Shown: positions 35,555 through 44,856, counted from the stretch's first letter. The stretch is DNA of 64,000 nt from Pseudoxanthomonas sacheonensis (GCF_010093305.1 NZ_PDWS01000016.1:33723-97722); one strand, 5' to 3'. A program made the numbers and translations. Notes: generated from the letters alone by a model not told the origin.

Positions 35555-36216
35555 GCGCCGTTGCCGCCCATCCGGTAGCCGAATCCATGCACGGTCACGA
35601 TCGTCTCTTCGCCCAGCTTTCGCCGCAACTGGTGGATGTACACCGCGATCGTGTTGCTCTCGATCGTACCGGAGGAACCGTATATGCCCTCCTCGAGCTG
35701 CTCGCGGGTGACGACCCTGCCCTGCCGCTCCATCAGCAGCATCAGCGTGCGGTACTCGTGCACGCTCAGAGCCACCGATTCGTCCCGGTGCGTCACCCGC
35801 CGTTGCGCCGGGTCCAGCTTGATCCCGTTGAAGGTCAGCACCGGCGACACCCGGCCCTGGCTGCGCCTGATGACGGCCCGCAGTCTTGCGAACAGTTCGT
35901 CCAATTGGAAGGGCTTGACGATGTAGTCGTCGGCCCCGGCATCGAGCCCGCCGATGCGGTCGGTCAGTTTGTCGCGCGCGGTGATGATCAGCACCGGCGT
36001 TGCGTCGTAACGGGCCCGCAGATTCGACAGCACGCCCAGTCCCGAACCGCCGGGCAGGCCCAGGTCGAGCAGCACCGCATCGTAGGGATGGTCGACCAGA
36101 ATGGTCCTGGCCGCTCCGGCATCCGCCACCCAATCCACGCGCCAGCCATTCTGTTCCAGACCCGCGCGCACGGCCTCGGCCAGCATTTCATCGTCTTCCA
36201 CCAGCAACAAGTTCAT
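35551..36216 (-). CDS. Response regulator (OmpR/QseB type)
   Basis: A 221-residue OmpR-family regulator: receiver domain with acidic pair (VEDDE), phosphoacceptor D51 in VLLDLGLPG and KPF Lys, then a winged-helix DNA-binding domain ending RRKLGEETIVTVHGFGYR. Translationally coupled to the kinase. Start ATG 36216 gives the canonical N-terminus (MNLLLVEDD). The divergent acetyltransferase and MipA genes are possible targets. Confidence 0.93.
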   Translation of the reverse strand: MNLLLVEDDEMLAEAVRAGLEQNGWRVDWVADAGAARTILVDHPYDAVLLDLGLPGGSGLGVLSNLRARYDATPVLIITARDKLTDRIGGLDAGADDYIVKPFQLDELFARLRAVIRRSQGRVSPVLTFNGIKLDPAQRRVTHRDESVALSVHEYRTLMLLMERQGRVVTREQLEEGIYGSSGTIESNTIAVYIHQLRRKLGEETIVTVHGFGYRMGGNGA

Positions 36217-36335
36217 GACCGTAGTCTCAAGTCTTCGACGCCTGGCGCGAGCTTGCTGGGAAGCGATTAAAGAATTCTTAAAAACGACGCCACAGGATAC
36301 CTCCAGCCGCCGCATGGCAGAAGGATTCCTTTCGA

Positions 36336-36908
36336 ATGAGCGTTCAACCGCTTCGCTTGCCCGATATAGCCCCGGTAACCGTCAGGCCCGCCGTGCTCGA
36401 AGACCTGCCCCGCCTGCTCGCCCTGTGCGCGGAGCATGCCGAAAGTCTCGCCTACGAGCGCTTGCCTTATGGAGACACGCAGGCCGACACGCTGGAACTG
36501 GTGGAAGCTCTGTTCGACACGCCCCGTCGCGCTTGGGTCTGGGTCGCCGAATTCGCCCGGGAATTGGTGGGCTACGTCTGTGCAACGGTGGATTTCTCGA
36601 TCCTGGAGCGGGGCTACTACGCCAACCTCGAAGCTCCGTTCGTACGACCCGCCTGGCGGCATGTCGGCGTGGAGACGCATCTGTTCCAACAGGCGCTCGT
36701 TCTGGCGGCGAACACCGGATGCCGCTACCTCCAGTCGCAAACACCGACCTGGAAAGTCCATGCCACCCGATTGCAGGCCGCCTCCAGCGCGAGCCGCGTC
36801 GAGATGGTGCGGTACGTTCTTCCGGCTCCGATCAGCCAGTCCCCTGGCGCGACGCCGACTACGGCGAGCGAAGCGCAACTTACCGCCGATGACCGATGCA
36901 CTTCCTGA
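36336..36908 (+). CDS. GNAT family N-acetyltransferase
   Basis: A 190-residue GNAT-type acyltransferase. TVRPAVLEDLPRLLALCAEHAESLAYERLP starts the fold, FARELVGYVCATVDFS and YANLEAPFVRPAWRHVGVE follow. The acetyl-CoA P-loop region is degenerate compared with the usual Q/R-x-x-G-x-G/A. The C-terminal ~35 residues are Pro/Thr/Ser-rich. Substrate unknown. Followed 72 nt later by the MipA gene. Confidence 0.75.
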   Translation: MSVQPLRLPDIAPVTVRPAVLEDLPRLLALCAEHAESLAYERLPYGDTQADTLELVEALFDTPRRAWVWVAEFARELVGYVCATVDFSILERGYYANLEAPFVRPAWRHVGVETHLFQQALVLAANTGCRYLQSQTPTWKVHATRLQAASSASRVEMVRYVLPAPISQSPGATPTTASEAQLTADDRCTS

Positions 36909-36980
36909 AAACGCCGCTCCTTCGCACATGAAGGAAGGAATCGCAGCGCCGACTTATCCCCCCCACTGCAAGGAATTCCG

Positions 36981-37781
36981 ATGAAATCCGCCCGCGCTTC
37001 GCTATGCCTAGTGTTGCTCGCTCCCTTCGTCTCGCACGCGCAAGAACCGCCTGAATCCAAAACGATGGATGAACCCGTATCGCACTGGAGCCTCGGCATT
37101 GCCGGCGTACTCAGGGACAGCGAATACGCTGGCGAAGGAAATCGGACCCTCATCGTCCCCAGCGCGTCCTACGAAGGGGAATGGTTCTATTGGCGCGGCG
37201 CTACCCTGGGCTACCGTCTCGCCAAGACCGACCACTTCAGCGTGGATGCTTTCATCGCCGCGCGCCTGGACGGTATCGATGCCGACGACTTCGGCGCCGT
37301 CGAACTTGCCGAACGGGGCATCGACCGCGACTTGCTGGAGGACCGCGACCATAGCGCGGACGCAGGACTGTCCGCCACCTGGAAGGGCGCTGCGGGAGAA
37401 ATCGAACTCGACGCCAGAGCCGATATCACCGGCACCAGCGAGGGATACCAGATCGCCGTCGACTATCGCTACCCTTTCCGGATAGGCCGCGTCACCGTGA
37501 AACCCGGTATCGGCGCGACGATGCTGTCGGACGACATGGCCAACTACTATTACGGCACGCTGGACGAAGAAGTGGCTCGCGGCGTGGTCGACTACAAGCC
37601 CGGCCGCTCCACCATTCCGCATATCGGCGTCTCGGTGGTGGTTCCGTTCGCATCGCAATGGCTGTTCGTCGGCAACGCACAATTGCGGTCGCTGCCGGAT
37701 GAGATTCAGGACAGCCCTCTGGTGGAACAAGACGCCGATAGCGTCCCGCTCCTTTTCATCGGCGTATCGCGCCGGTTCTGA
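36981..37781 (+). CDS. MipA/OmpV family outer-membrane protein
   Basis: A 266-residue MipA/OmpV beta-barrel protein: signal peptide (ending SHAQ), then WSLGIAGVLRDSEYAGEGNRTLIVPS and repeated amphipathic strands ending GVSRRF with a terminal Phe, as outer-membrane barrels require. AAGGA lies 6 nt before the ATG. Family members act in murein-enzyme scaffolding or in resistance to aminoglycosides and are often controlled by two-component systems, as the neighbouring kinase/regulator pair suggests. Confidence 0.87.
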   Translation: MKSARASLCLVLLAPFVSHAQEPPESKTMDEPVSHWSLGIAGVLRDSEYAGEGNRTLIVPSASYEGEWFYWRGATLGYRLAKTDHFSVDAFIAARLDGIDADDFGAVELAERGIDRDLLEDRDHSADAGLSATWKGAAGEIELDARADITGTSEGYQIAVDYRYPFRIGRVTVKPGIGATMLSDDMANYYYGTLDEEVARGVVDYKPGRSTIPHIGVSVVVPFASQWLFVGNAQLRSLPDEIQDSPLVEQDADSVPLLFIGVSRRF

Positions 37782-37812
37782 ATCCGACCAGGCGACCCGA
37801 CCGGGTTCGTAC

Positions 37813-38253
37813 TCAGCGATGCTGTTCCGCGTGCAGCCGCAATACTTCCAACGTGCCTCTCCAGTACAGGTCCATGTGCCGGAAGATGCTCTCGGTCGGA
37901 AAGCCGGTGATCGTCAAGGTCAACGAGGTCGCATCGTCCATGGGCGTCAGGCTGAACCGCAATGTGGAGTAGTTCGCCTGTTCATCGACGGAAAGCCGCG
38001 ATAGCGAGCTCAGGTGGGTGTAGCTGAGCCAGGTGCGAGGAGCGAACTCCAATACCGTACCGCGATTCTCGAACCGCACATGGTGATACCCACGGATCAC
38101 GATCGGACTGCCTACGCTCCAATCAGTGTCTATCCCGATTTCCAGTTCCGGCTCGCCCATCCATGTCTTCATCCGTTCGGGAATCGACAGACTGTCCCAA
38201 ACAACCTCGATCGGAGCGTCGACAAGGATGGTTTGGTGGAAAGTTTGCTTCAT
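37813..38253 (-). CDS. SRPBCC family (START-like) protein
   Basis: A 146-residue SRPBCC/AHSA1-type protein: FHQTILVDAPIEVVWDSLSIPERMKTWMGEPE at the start, PRTWLSYTHLS in the middle and a C-terminal helix (FRHMDLYWRGTLEVLRLHAEQ). The fold encloses a hydrophobic ligand pocket; the ligand is unknown. No clear functional tie to the next gene beyond the shared fold and orientation. Confidence 0.85.
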   Translation of the reverse strand: MKQTFHQTILVDAPIEVVWDSLSIPERMKTWMGEPELEIGIDTDWSVGSPIVIRGYHHVRFENRGTVLEFAPRTWLSYTHLSSLSRLSVDEQANYSTLRFSLTPMDDATSLTLTITGFPTESIFRHMDLYWRGTLEVLRLHAEQHR

Positions 38254-38275
38254 CGGCGGATCGAGTCGAGGTGCC

Positions 38276-38296
38276 GTAGGGCGGGTCTCGACCCGC
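38276..38296. repeat. REP-like half palindrome
   Basis: GTAGGGCGGGT, CTCG, ACCCGC: a 6-bp stem with partial extension, related to the hairpin at 26621. It lies between two SRPBCC genes. Confidence 0.5.
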
Positions 38297-38366
38297 TGGC
38301 TTGTGATTGGTTTCGTCCAGGCTGCATGCTAACGATGGCTATCGCTTCGCTCAAGCCATCTTGCGG

Positions 38367-38825
38367 TCAGTTCCAGTTGTCGATCTTTATATCGTCGGGC
38401 GAAGGCCTGCCCTCGCCTGTTTCGACCAGCTGCTTCAGGCTCAACAGGAAGATCGCCCACTTCATGCTGCAGTGCTCGGTGAACTCGACCGCCTCGCGCC
38501 AGTTCCTGTGCCCGAAGCGGACGATGGTGTAGTCGTCTTCCTGCACCAGTCTGAAGACCACATCGGTGCCTATCCATTCGTCCGGGCCGGCCGTGCAGCG
38601 CCAATGCACCTGCTTGTCGGGATCCAGACCCATCACTTGCATGGTCATGCCGCCGATTCTTCCCCCATCCCGTGTCTTGAACTCGAAATCGAGGGTGGCG
38701 CCGGGTTTGGAAACGCCGGTCGTCGCCGTCGTCCACCAGCCTGCAACGCCCTCGACCGTCGACAGCGCCGCATAGACCCTGGATGGGGACGCCTTTATTC
38801 CAACGCGATGGATGATGTCGATCAT
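38367..38825 (-). CDS. SRPBCC family (AHSA1-like) protein
   Basis: A 152-residue SRPBCC protein: IIHRVGIKASPSRVYAALSTVEGVAGWWTT, then TMQVMGLDPDKQVHWRC and the C-terminal helix CSMKWAIFLLSLKQLVETG. AGGAG lies close to the ATG at 38825. It follows the beta-propeller gene by 63 nt on the same strand and is likely in its operon. Ligand unknown. Confidence 0.87.
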   Translation of the reverse strand: MIDIIHRVGIKASPSRVYAALSTVEGVAGWWTTATTGVSKPGATLDFEFKTRDGGRIGGMTMQVMGLDPDKQVHWRCTAGPDEWIGTDVVFRLVQEDDYTIVRFGHRNWREAVEFTEHCSMKWAIFLLSLKQLVETGEGRPSPDDIKIDNWN

Positions 38826-38888
38826 TTTCCTGCTCCTTCCACTGTTTGAATTCGAATAAGCAACCGCGGTGCGGCTGCGCTGGCCCGA

Positions 38889-39566
38889 TCAAGCGACGGC
38901 TGTTTTCGGACGCCGCACGGCGCGTACTTTTCCGCTGGCCCCGCCGCCGCAGTAGAAAAGTCCGGCGCCGTCGGATTCGAGCCCGCTGATGCCGGTGCCC
39001 GGCGGCATTTCCAGACGTTCGAGCACCTCGCCGCTGCCAGGGTCGATATGGCGCAGCTCGCTCTGGTCGCCTTCCCAAGTGCCGTGCCACAGTTCGCCAT
39101 CGATCCAGGTCACGCCGGTGACGAAGCGGTTGGATTCGATGCTGCGCTTGACCGCGCCGGTCTGCGGATCGATCTGGTGGATCTTGCGATCGCGGTATTG
39201 GCCCACCCATAGACTGCCTTCGGCCCAAGCGAGTCCCGAATCGGAACCATGGCCGGGCGCGGGGATCGAGGACACCACCTTGCCAGTGGCCGGATCGATC
39301 TTGTCGATGCGCGCTTCGGCGATCTGATAGAAGTGAGTGCCGTCGAAGGCGGTGCCGGCGTCGCAGGCGATATCCAGCGTATGCGTGTGTTCGCCGCTTT
39401 CGGGATCGAAACCCACCAGAGCGGCGCCGGTAGCGGCCCAGACGCGCCGGCCGTCGTGGGTCACGCCATGCACTTTCCCGGCTTCGTTGAAGGGCCCGTA
39501 TTCGCGCACGATTTCGGCCGGGCGCAGCGCAGGCTGCCGGGTGGTCTTGTTTGCGGAACTTGTCAT
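38889..39566 (-). CDS. Beta-propeller (Vgb/glutamine cyclotransferase-like) protein
   Basis: A 225-residue protein built of propeller-like repeats with the pattern W-x-G-x-x-I-x-x-I-D-P-x-T-G (ARIDKIDPATGKV, KIHQIDPQTGAV, ELRHIDPGSGEV), as in Vgb-type and glutamine cyclotransferase-like proteins. It has no signal peptide. AGGAG lies 6 nt before the ATG at 39566. It follows a regulator gene by 44 nt in the same direction. Catalytic role undetermined. Confidence 0.8.
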   Translation of the reverse strand: MTSSANKTTRQPALRPAEIVREYGPFNEAGKVHGVTHDGRRVWAATGAALVGFDPESGEHTHTLDIACDAGTAFDGTHFYQIAEARIDKIDPATGKVVSSIPAPGHGSDSGLAWAEGSLWVGQYRDRKIHQIDPQTGAVKRSIESNRFVTGVTWIDGELWHGTWEGDQSELRHIDPGSGEVLERLEMPPGTGISGLESDGAGLFYCGGGASGKVRAVRRPKTAVA

Positions 39567-39610
39567 CGTCGTCTCCTGGCTCCGCCCTGGATCGGCGGCG
39601 TGGGACAACT

Positions 39611-40831
39611 CTATTCAATCGGCAGCGCAGCAGGGAGTAACAAGATCGTCGTGAATCCCGCCAGCGGCGGCGCCAGCCAGCGGCGCGCGCGCGCGCGCCC
39701 GATCGAGCGTACCCGTTCGGCGGTCTCCAGTTCGGCCAGTGCGCGCTGCACCGTGCGCTGGCTGTCGCCCAGGGCCAATGCCAGGGCGGAGGTGGACCAT
39801 GCGGCGCCATCGGAGAGCAATGCCAGCAGCGAAGCCTGGTCGCTGTCGATGGGCGGCGCCAGTACGACGACGTCTTGCCCGTCGCAAGGTACGAAGATGA
39901 AACCCCGGGGCGTGGCTTCGATATGCGCCATTCCCCGGACCAGCGTACGCAAGCGGCCGATCTCCACGCGCAAGCGCGCACGATGCGTGTCGTCGGGGCG
40001 GCGCATGCGGAACGCGTCTGCGATCAGGCTTTCCCGATCGGCATCGTTCGGCCACGTCTGGGCGAGCGCGTGCGCCAATGCGAACAACACGGGCCGGCGC
40101 GCCAGCGACCGCCATTGGCCGCCGACGCGCAGTCCGCGACGGCAACCGTCCACCACCAGCGCGCCGGAGGCCAGCAGAGTCGCGACTTCATCGAGACGCA
40201 AGGTCTGCTCGCCGTCGGCGGACAAGCGCCGGGCAGCGGGACTATCGAGCGCAGTGCGCGCCTCGGCCACTTCGGACATCAGTGCGGGTATGCGCGCACG
40301 CTCGGCCGCATCATGCGCTCTGGCCAGCGCCGCCCGCGCCGGGCCGATGCGCAGCGAACGCAATGCCAGCTCCACCCGGGTCAGCTCGGCCACCGCCGCC
40401 AGCGCCGGTGGCAAGCCGTGCGCATCGATGCGTTCCATGGCAGCTTCGGCTTCGTGCAGGCGGCCCAACAGCAGCAGCCGGCGTGCTGCGATCACGCGCG
40501 CCTGCATCGCGTTGGCGCGATCGGCGCGCGCCTCGAGCGTGGCCGACGCCGCCGTCAGCGCGCGTGGCGACCACCCCAGATCGCGCATGGCCAGCGCCAC
40601 CTCGGCTTCGGCGACTACGCAACGCGCCCGCGCCAACGCCTCATGGTTGCCGAAGCCGCGGGCGGCGCGGCGCAGCAGCTCGCGCGCACGCGGGTGTTCG
40701 CCCAACTGGGCCATGGCGATGCCGCGCAACGCCAGCGCCGGCGGGTCCTCGCGCAAAGCGACCCGCTTGAGCGCACCGAGGGTGTCGCCGGTGGCCAGGG
40801 CGCGTGCGGCGGCGGCGATCAGGGAATCCAT
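39611..40831 (-). CDS. TPR plus winged-helix transcriptional regulator
   Basis: A 406-residue cytoplasmic protein. Residues 1 to about 220 are Ala/Leu/Arg-rich TPR-like helices. About 225-305 resemble an OmpR/SARP-type winged helix (LRVGGQWRSLARRPVLFAL, then LRVEIGRLRTLVRGMAHIEATPRGFIFVP). The C-terminus has a second HTH (WSTSALALALGDSQRTVQRALAELE). It is probably the regulator of the beta-propeller and SRPBCC genes that follow. No family symbol is recognised. Confidence 0.75.
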   Translation of the reverse strand: MDSLIAAAARALATGDTLGALKRVALREDPPALALRGIAMAQLGEHPRARELLRRAARGFGNHEALARARCVVAEAEVALAMRDLGWSPRALTAASATLEARADRANAMQARVIAARRLLLLGRLHEAEAAMERIDAHGLPPALAAVAELTRVELALRSLRIGPARAALARAHDAAERARIPALMSEVAEARTALDSPAARRLSADGEQTLRLDEVATLLASGALVVDGCRRGLRVGGQWRSLARRPVLFALAHALAQTWPNDADRESLIADAFRMRRPDDTHRARLRVEIGRLRTLVRGMAHIEATPRGFIFVPCDGQDVVVLAPPIDSDQASLLALLSDGAAWSTSALALALGDSQRTVQRALAELETAERVRSIGRARARRWLAPPLAGFTTILLLPAALPIE

Positions 40832-40916
40832 GGCGACAGCCTACTCCGCATCCTGCGACATCCGGGGAACGTGGCGAACGGCGCCGATTATTTTCGGCTC
40901 ATCCGGACAAAAGCAA

Positions 40917-40947
40917 CGAAGGCAGCCAAGCGACTTGACTGCCTTCG
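40917..40947 (-). terminator. Rho-independent terminator of the second TonB receptor
   Basis: 9-bp arms (CGAAGGCAG at 40917-40925, CTGCCTTCG at 40939-40947) with a 13-nt loop. On the minus strand it is followed by TTGCTTTTG. It lies 41 nt after the receptor's stop. Confidence 0.7.
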
Positions 40948-40987
40948 TCGTTCCTTCAGTGGGTTTCCGCCTGTTCGGGCGACCGCA

Positions 40988-43942
40988 TCAGTCGAATCTG
41001 TACACGACCTCCGCAGCCACTTCGCGGCCTACCGGATTGGCCACGCAATAGGCGAAACCGCCGCACCACTTGTCCTGGAAGTGGTCGTCCAGGATGTTGT
41101 TGACGTAGAAGTTCAGGCGCAGGGCGTCGTTGAACTGATAGCCGACGCTGGCGTTCCAATAGATCTTGTCCTGGTTGTAGAAGTCGATAAATTCGCTCTG
41201 CTGGCCGTAAGTGATGCTGCGCTCGCCGGCGCCATTCACGCGCAGATCCGTGCAGTCGGTGGCCACGTCCGGGCGGAAACCGCTGGGCAGCGCGGCGCAG
41301 GCGCCGTTGCGGTCGCTGCGGGTGCCTGCAGTCCAGTCCACGTAGAGCACCGCAGTCCAGGGATCCATCGTCCAGGTAGCGCTGGCGCGGCCGCGATAGC
41401 GGATCTGCCGTTCCTGGTCGCGGACATTTTCGAACAGGTCGCCTTCGAACTGGGCGAACTTGTAGGTCAGCTGCCGGGTGTAGTTGAGCGCGAAATCGAA
41501 GGTTCCCCAGTTCGCGGTCTGCAGCTGGTAGCGCGAAGCGACATCGACGCCGCTGACGCTTTGCTTGGCGCGGTTGATCGGACCGATCTCGACGCGGGTG
41601 ACCACGCCATTGGCGTCGCGGGTGACGCGGCTGAGCTGCAGGTCGCACAACGCCTGGCTGGGTGGAGTGCGGCGCGGCTTGTCGGCGGGCGACTGCCCGG
41701 TCAGGCAATAGGCTTCGTCCAGCAGCACCTGGTCGGCGCTGACGTCGTCGATCGCATTCTCGATGTTGACCCGCCAGTAGTCCGCGCTGAGCGAGAAGCC
41801 CTCGAACGCATCCCACACGAAGCCGTAGGTGAACGAATCGCCGGTTTCGTACAGCAGGTCTTCGGTGCCCTGCCGGGCGATCAGCGGATTGTCGATGTGG
41901 TACGGGTCGCCATCGCCGCCGGGGCAATTGCTGGTCTGCCGGTTGGGATCCCGCAGGCAGGTCAGGTAATCGACCTGGTCGGCCACGCTCTCGCTGGGAT
42001 CGGCGTAGACGAAGTGCATGTCCGGCGCGCGGAAGCTGGTGGCGTAGCTGCTGCGCAAGAGCAGGTTGGAGAACGGACGCCACTCCAGGCCCAGGTTGTA
42101 AGTAGTGGCCGCATCGTCGGCGACCGCGTCGTAGCGGTCGTAGCGGCCGGCGGTGGAGAGCGTCAGGTTCTTGAGCAAGGGAATCTTGAATTCCACGCCC
42201 GCTGCGTAACGGTTGCGCTCGCCGCCGCCGGTTTCGATATTGCCGAACGGCGTGAAGTACACCGGGTTGGTGCCCATGGTATTCGGGTCGGGATACAGCT
42301 TGTAGCCCTGCTTGGCGGCTTCCAGGACGCCAGCGAAGCCGATGGGACCGGCCCAGCCTTCGAACAGATCGCCGCTGAGCACGAAGCTGCCCTGGGTGAG
42401 CCAGGTGCGCGCCTTCTTGTCGCCCACCGCGCGGACGCTGTCGTAGTCGCTGCGGGATACCGGGTTCCACAGCCGGCTGTAGTCGGGCGCATGGATTTCC
42501 AGGCCGCTGGCCGCATCGATGCCCAGCGATGGGCCCAGGAAGAATTCCGCAGCCCGCGCCTCGTGGATGGTGGGGAAGCGCTCCTGCACTTCGTACTCGG
42601 CGCGGCCGACCATGACGTCCCAGTCGAAGCGATCATTGAAGACGGTGCCGCGCAGGCCGGCGTTGAAGTCCCAGTTCGTTTCCTTCGACAAGGTCAGCGC
42701 GCGGTCGACGCCGCCGATCTCGCTCGGCACGAAATAGCGCAGCAGGCTGCGCTCCTGGCCGCTGTCGCGGTCGATGTAGTTGGAACTGCCCCAGGCCGGC
42801 ATGAAAGTGTTGCTCTCGCCGGTGGATTTCCAGTAGCCGACGGTCGCCCAGGCTTCGACATTGCCGAGCTGCTTGGTGCCGTACAGGTAGATCGAGAGGT
42901 CCTCGCTGCCGTTGCGCAGGGTCCAGTGTTCGAACACGGCGCGCTGGGCGCACTGCCAGCCGGTATCGGTCTGCGCGCCGTTGAAATCGTTGTACAGAAT
43001 GCGGTTGTGCAGGAAGAAGTCGCCGTCGAACTGCTCGCAGGCGCCTTCCGGCGGCATCAGCCGCTGCCCGTTGGTCGCGTCGAACAGACGGATGCCGACG
43101 CTGGGCGTATTCGTCGCCACGCCCTGCTGCACGCCGCCGAAGTTCCAGTTGCGGCGCGGCGCGTCGAATTCCGAATCCATCCACGGCCGGTCGTGCGCCC
43201 ACAGCGGCTTGCGGTCGAAATACTGCAGGGTGTAGGCCACGCTCCAGTCTTCGCCGTGCCGGCCACCGGACCAGGAGACGTCGGTCACCGCGCGCCCGCC
43301 TTCGGTGGTGGTGCCGTAGCGCGCACGCAGGGTGTCGCCGTCGATGTCCTTCTTCAGGATCACGTTGACCACGCCGGCCACCGCGTCGGAGCCGTAGATC
43401 GCCGAAGCGCCGCTGGAAAGCACTTCGATGCGGTCGACGATGCCGGTGGGAATATTGTTGTAGTTGGCGAAATTGCTCTTGCCGGTATAGGGCATCGGGT
43501 AATCGGCCACGCGGTGGCCGTTGATCAGCAGCAGGCTGCGGCCGGGGCCGAGGTTGCGCAGGTTGAGCGGACTGGCGTTGACCGAGCTCTGGCCCCAGTC
43601 GTAGTCGTTCTGCACGTTGCCGGTGACTTCGGTCAGCGAGCTGAGCGCTTCGTAGACGGTGGTGAAGCCTTCCTTCCTGATTTGATCGCCGGTGATGACC
43701 GTCACCGGCGCCGGGCCCTCGACCTCCGCGCGCTTGATGCGCGAGCCGGTGACGGTGACCGCATCGAGCGTCTTGGCTTTTTTGTCGGATTCGGCCGCGG
43801 CAGCTTCGGTTTGGGCGGGGTCGACCGCCTGTTCTGCCGGTGGTGGCTGCTGAGCATCCTGCGCCAGCGCCGCCAACGACGGGAACAGCACCAATGCGAG
43901 CGCGCTCGCCAGGGCGTTGCGGTGGAAAATCGAGTACTGCAT
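40988..43942 (-). CDS. TonB-dependent outer-membrane receptor
   Basis: A 984-residue TonB-dependent receptor: signal peptide (about residues 1-27), Pro/Glu/Ala-rich spacer, TonB box LDAVTVTG, plug with GSRIKRAEVEGPAPVTVITGDQI and IEVLSSGASAIYGSDAVAGVVNVILKK, and a barrel ending VVYRFD. GGAGGGGG lies upstream of ATG 43942; the frame is open further upstream but untranslated. The substrate is not shown by neighbours, since no enzyme or regulator is next to it. A palindrome lies 171 nt upstream. Confidence 0.92.
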   Translation of the reverse strand: MQYSIFHRNALASALALVLFPSLAALAQDAQQPPPAEQAVDPAQTEAAAAESDKKAKTLDAVTVTGSRIKRAEVEGPAPVTVITGDQIRKEGFTTVYEALSSLTEVTGNVQNDYDWGQSSVNASPLNLRNLGPGRSLLLINGHRVADYPMPYTGKSNFANYNNIPTGIVDRIEVLSSGASAIYGSDAVAGVVNVILKKDIDGDTLRARYGTTTEGGRAVTDVSWSGGRHGEDWSVAYTLQYFDRKPLWAHDRPWMDSEFDAPRRNWNFGGVQQGVATNTPSVGIRLFDATNGQRLMPPEGACEQFDGDFFLHNRILYNDFNGAQTDTGWQCAQRAVFEHWTLRNGSEDLSIYLYGTKQLGNVEAWATVGYWKSTGESNTFMPAWGSSNYIDRDSGQERSLLRYFVPSEIGGVDRALTLSKETNWDFNAGLRGTVFNDRFDWDVMVGRAEYEVQERFPTIHEARAAEFFLGPSLGIDAASGLEIHAPDYSRLWNPVSRSDYDSVRAVGDKKARTWLTQGSFVLSGDLFEGWAGPIGFAGVLEAAKQGYKLYPDPNTMGTNPVYFTPFGNIETGGGERNRYAAGVEFKIPLLKNLTLSTAGRYDRYDAVADDAATTYNLGLEWRPFSNLLLRSSYATSFRAPDMHFVYADPSESVADQVDYLTCLRDPNRQTSNCPGGDGDPYHIDNPLIARQGTEDLLYETGDSFTYGFVWDAFEGFSLSADYWRVNIENAIDDVSADQVLLDEAYCLTGQSPADKPRRTPPSQALCDLQLSRVTRDANGVVTRVEIGPINRAKQSVSGVDVASRYQLQTANWGTFDFALNYTRQLTYKFAQFEGDLFENVRDQERQIRYRGRASATWTMDPWTAVLYVDWTAGTRSDRNGACAALPSGFRPDVATDCTDLRVNGAGERSITYGQQSEFIDFYNQDKIYWNASVGYQFNDALRLNFYVNNILDDHFQDKWCGGFAYCVANPVGREVAAEVVYRFD

Positions 43943-44112
43943 GGAGCCCCCTCCGAATGTTGAATTAGCTAATGGTCTGATCGCGATGACGGATTCAGAT
44001 CGCAGAACCACCGCGCTCGCTTGGCTTGCCGAGGATGTCAACCATGTGACATCGATCCCTCAGTGCGACCTTACGCGACAAAATCGATCTAAATATGCGG
44101 CATCCATCACCA

Positions 44113-44130
44113 TTTTAGAACGATCTAAAA
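44113..44130. promoter_or_regulatory. Palindrome TTTTAGA-N4-TCTAAAA upstream of the TonB receptor
   Basis: Perfect 7-bp arms separated by ACGA. The half CGATCTAAA also occurs as a direct repeat at 44085-44093. Together they form a candidate operator cluster in the AT-rich region upstream of the receptor. The cognate regulator is unknown. The rest of 43943-44394 holds no gene I can support. Confidence 0.5.
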
Positions 44131-44394
44131 AATGTACCGGACGAAGGCAATCCGATGCTCAACCGAAAACATTTCCGATCACCTGCCGTATACAGGCAGG
44201 ACATGCAACCTATGCCGTTGCGCTGCATTATCGTATGCCGCACTTTCCACGCCGCGTCTTGCAGCGCACGACGGCCCGGGTCTATGTCTGGGTAGTCCTC
44301 ACCGGCATTCCGGCGACAGGAAGAAAACTTCAATTACATTTTCGCCTGCACATCCGCACCATCGCCTCCCCTGGTTTCCAGCCACGCACCGGAG

Positions 44395-44856
44395 GGAAAA
44401 TATCCAAGAGCAAGCTTCGGACCGTTGCGGCAGGTCCTGTCGAGCCAGGATTCCGCGCCGCAGGCGTCGCCGGAAATCCTGCGCTGGTTCTATTGCATGG
44501 CTGGCCGCACTGCAGCGCTCTTTACGATTTCGCCTTCCATGCCATTCCCGAGTTGCCCGGAACCATGGCGGCCGGCCGCGAGCTCCCGTACTTCGATTTT
44601 TCCATAGACAATCTGGCTGGGGATCCCGGAAAGATACTCGAGGCTATGCGCGAGGCATTCGTCGATGCTGTACGTTCGCGGCGACGCGGAGGCGAAGCAT
44701 ATGGACTCTTATCCGCAAGGTCTCGAACGGATCGGCGTTCCGGAGTTGGCGCATGCGGTCGTCCCAGGCGACGAGTTCACTCCGCCGGAGACGCCGAAGG
44801 CCTTCGTGGCGACGCTGGGCGGCTTCTGCCAACACTGCGACGCTATTGGGCGGTGA
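44395..44856 (+). pseudogene. Decayed alpha/beta hydrolase
   Basis: An N-terminal fragment with a typical oxyanion-loop segment (NPALVLLHGWPHCSALYDFAFHAI, about 44460-44545) is in one frame. A C-terminal fragment typical of the same fold (MLYVRGDAEAKHMDSYPQGLE to ETPKAFVATLGGF, ending at 44856) is in another frame, shifted by +1. The nucleophile-elbow region is missing. The gene appears to have lost its centre and suffered a frameshift. Confidence 0.6.

Noticed and set aside
39875..43963. 1362-codon open frame on the plus strand across the second TonB receptor
   Set aside because: Anti-sense shadow of a clear TonB receptor and of the regulator beside it; no signal peptide or domain.
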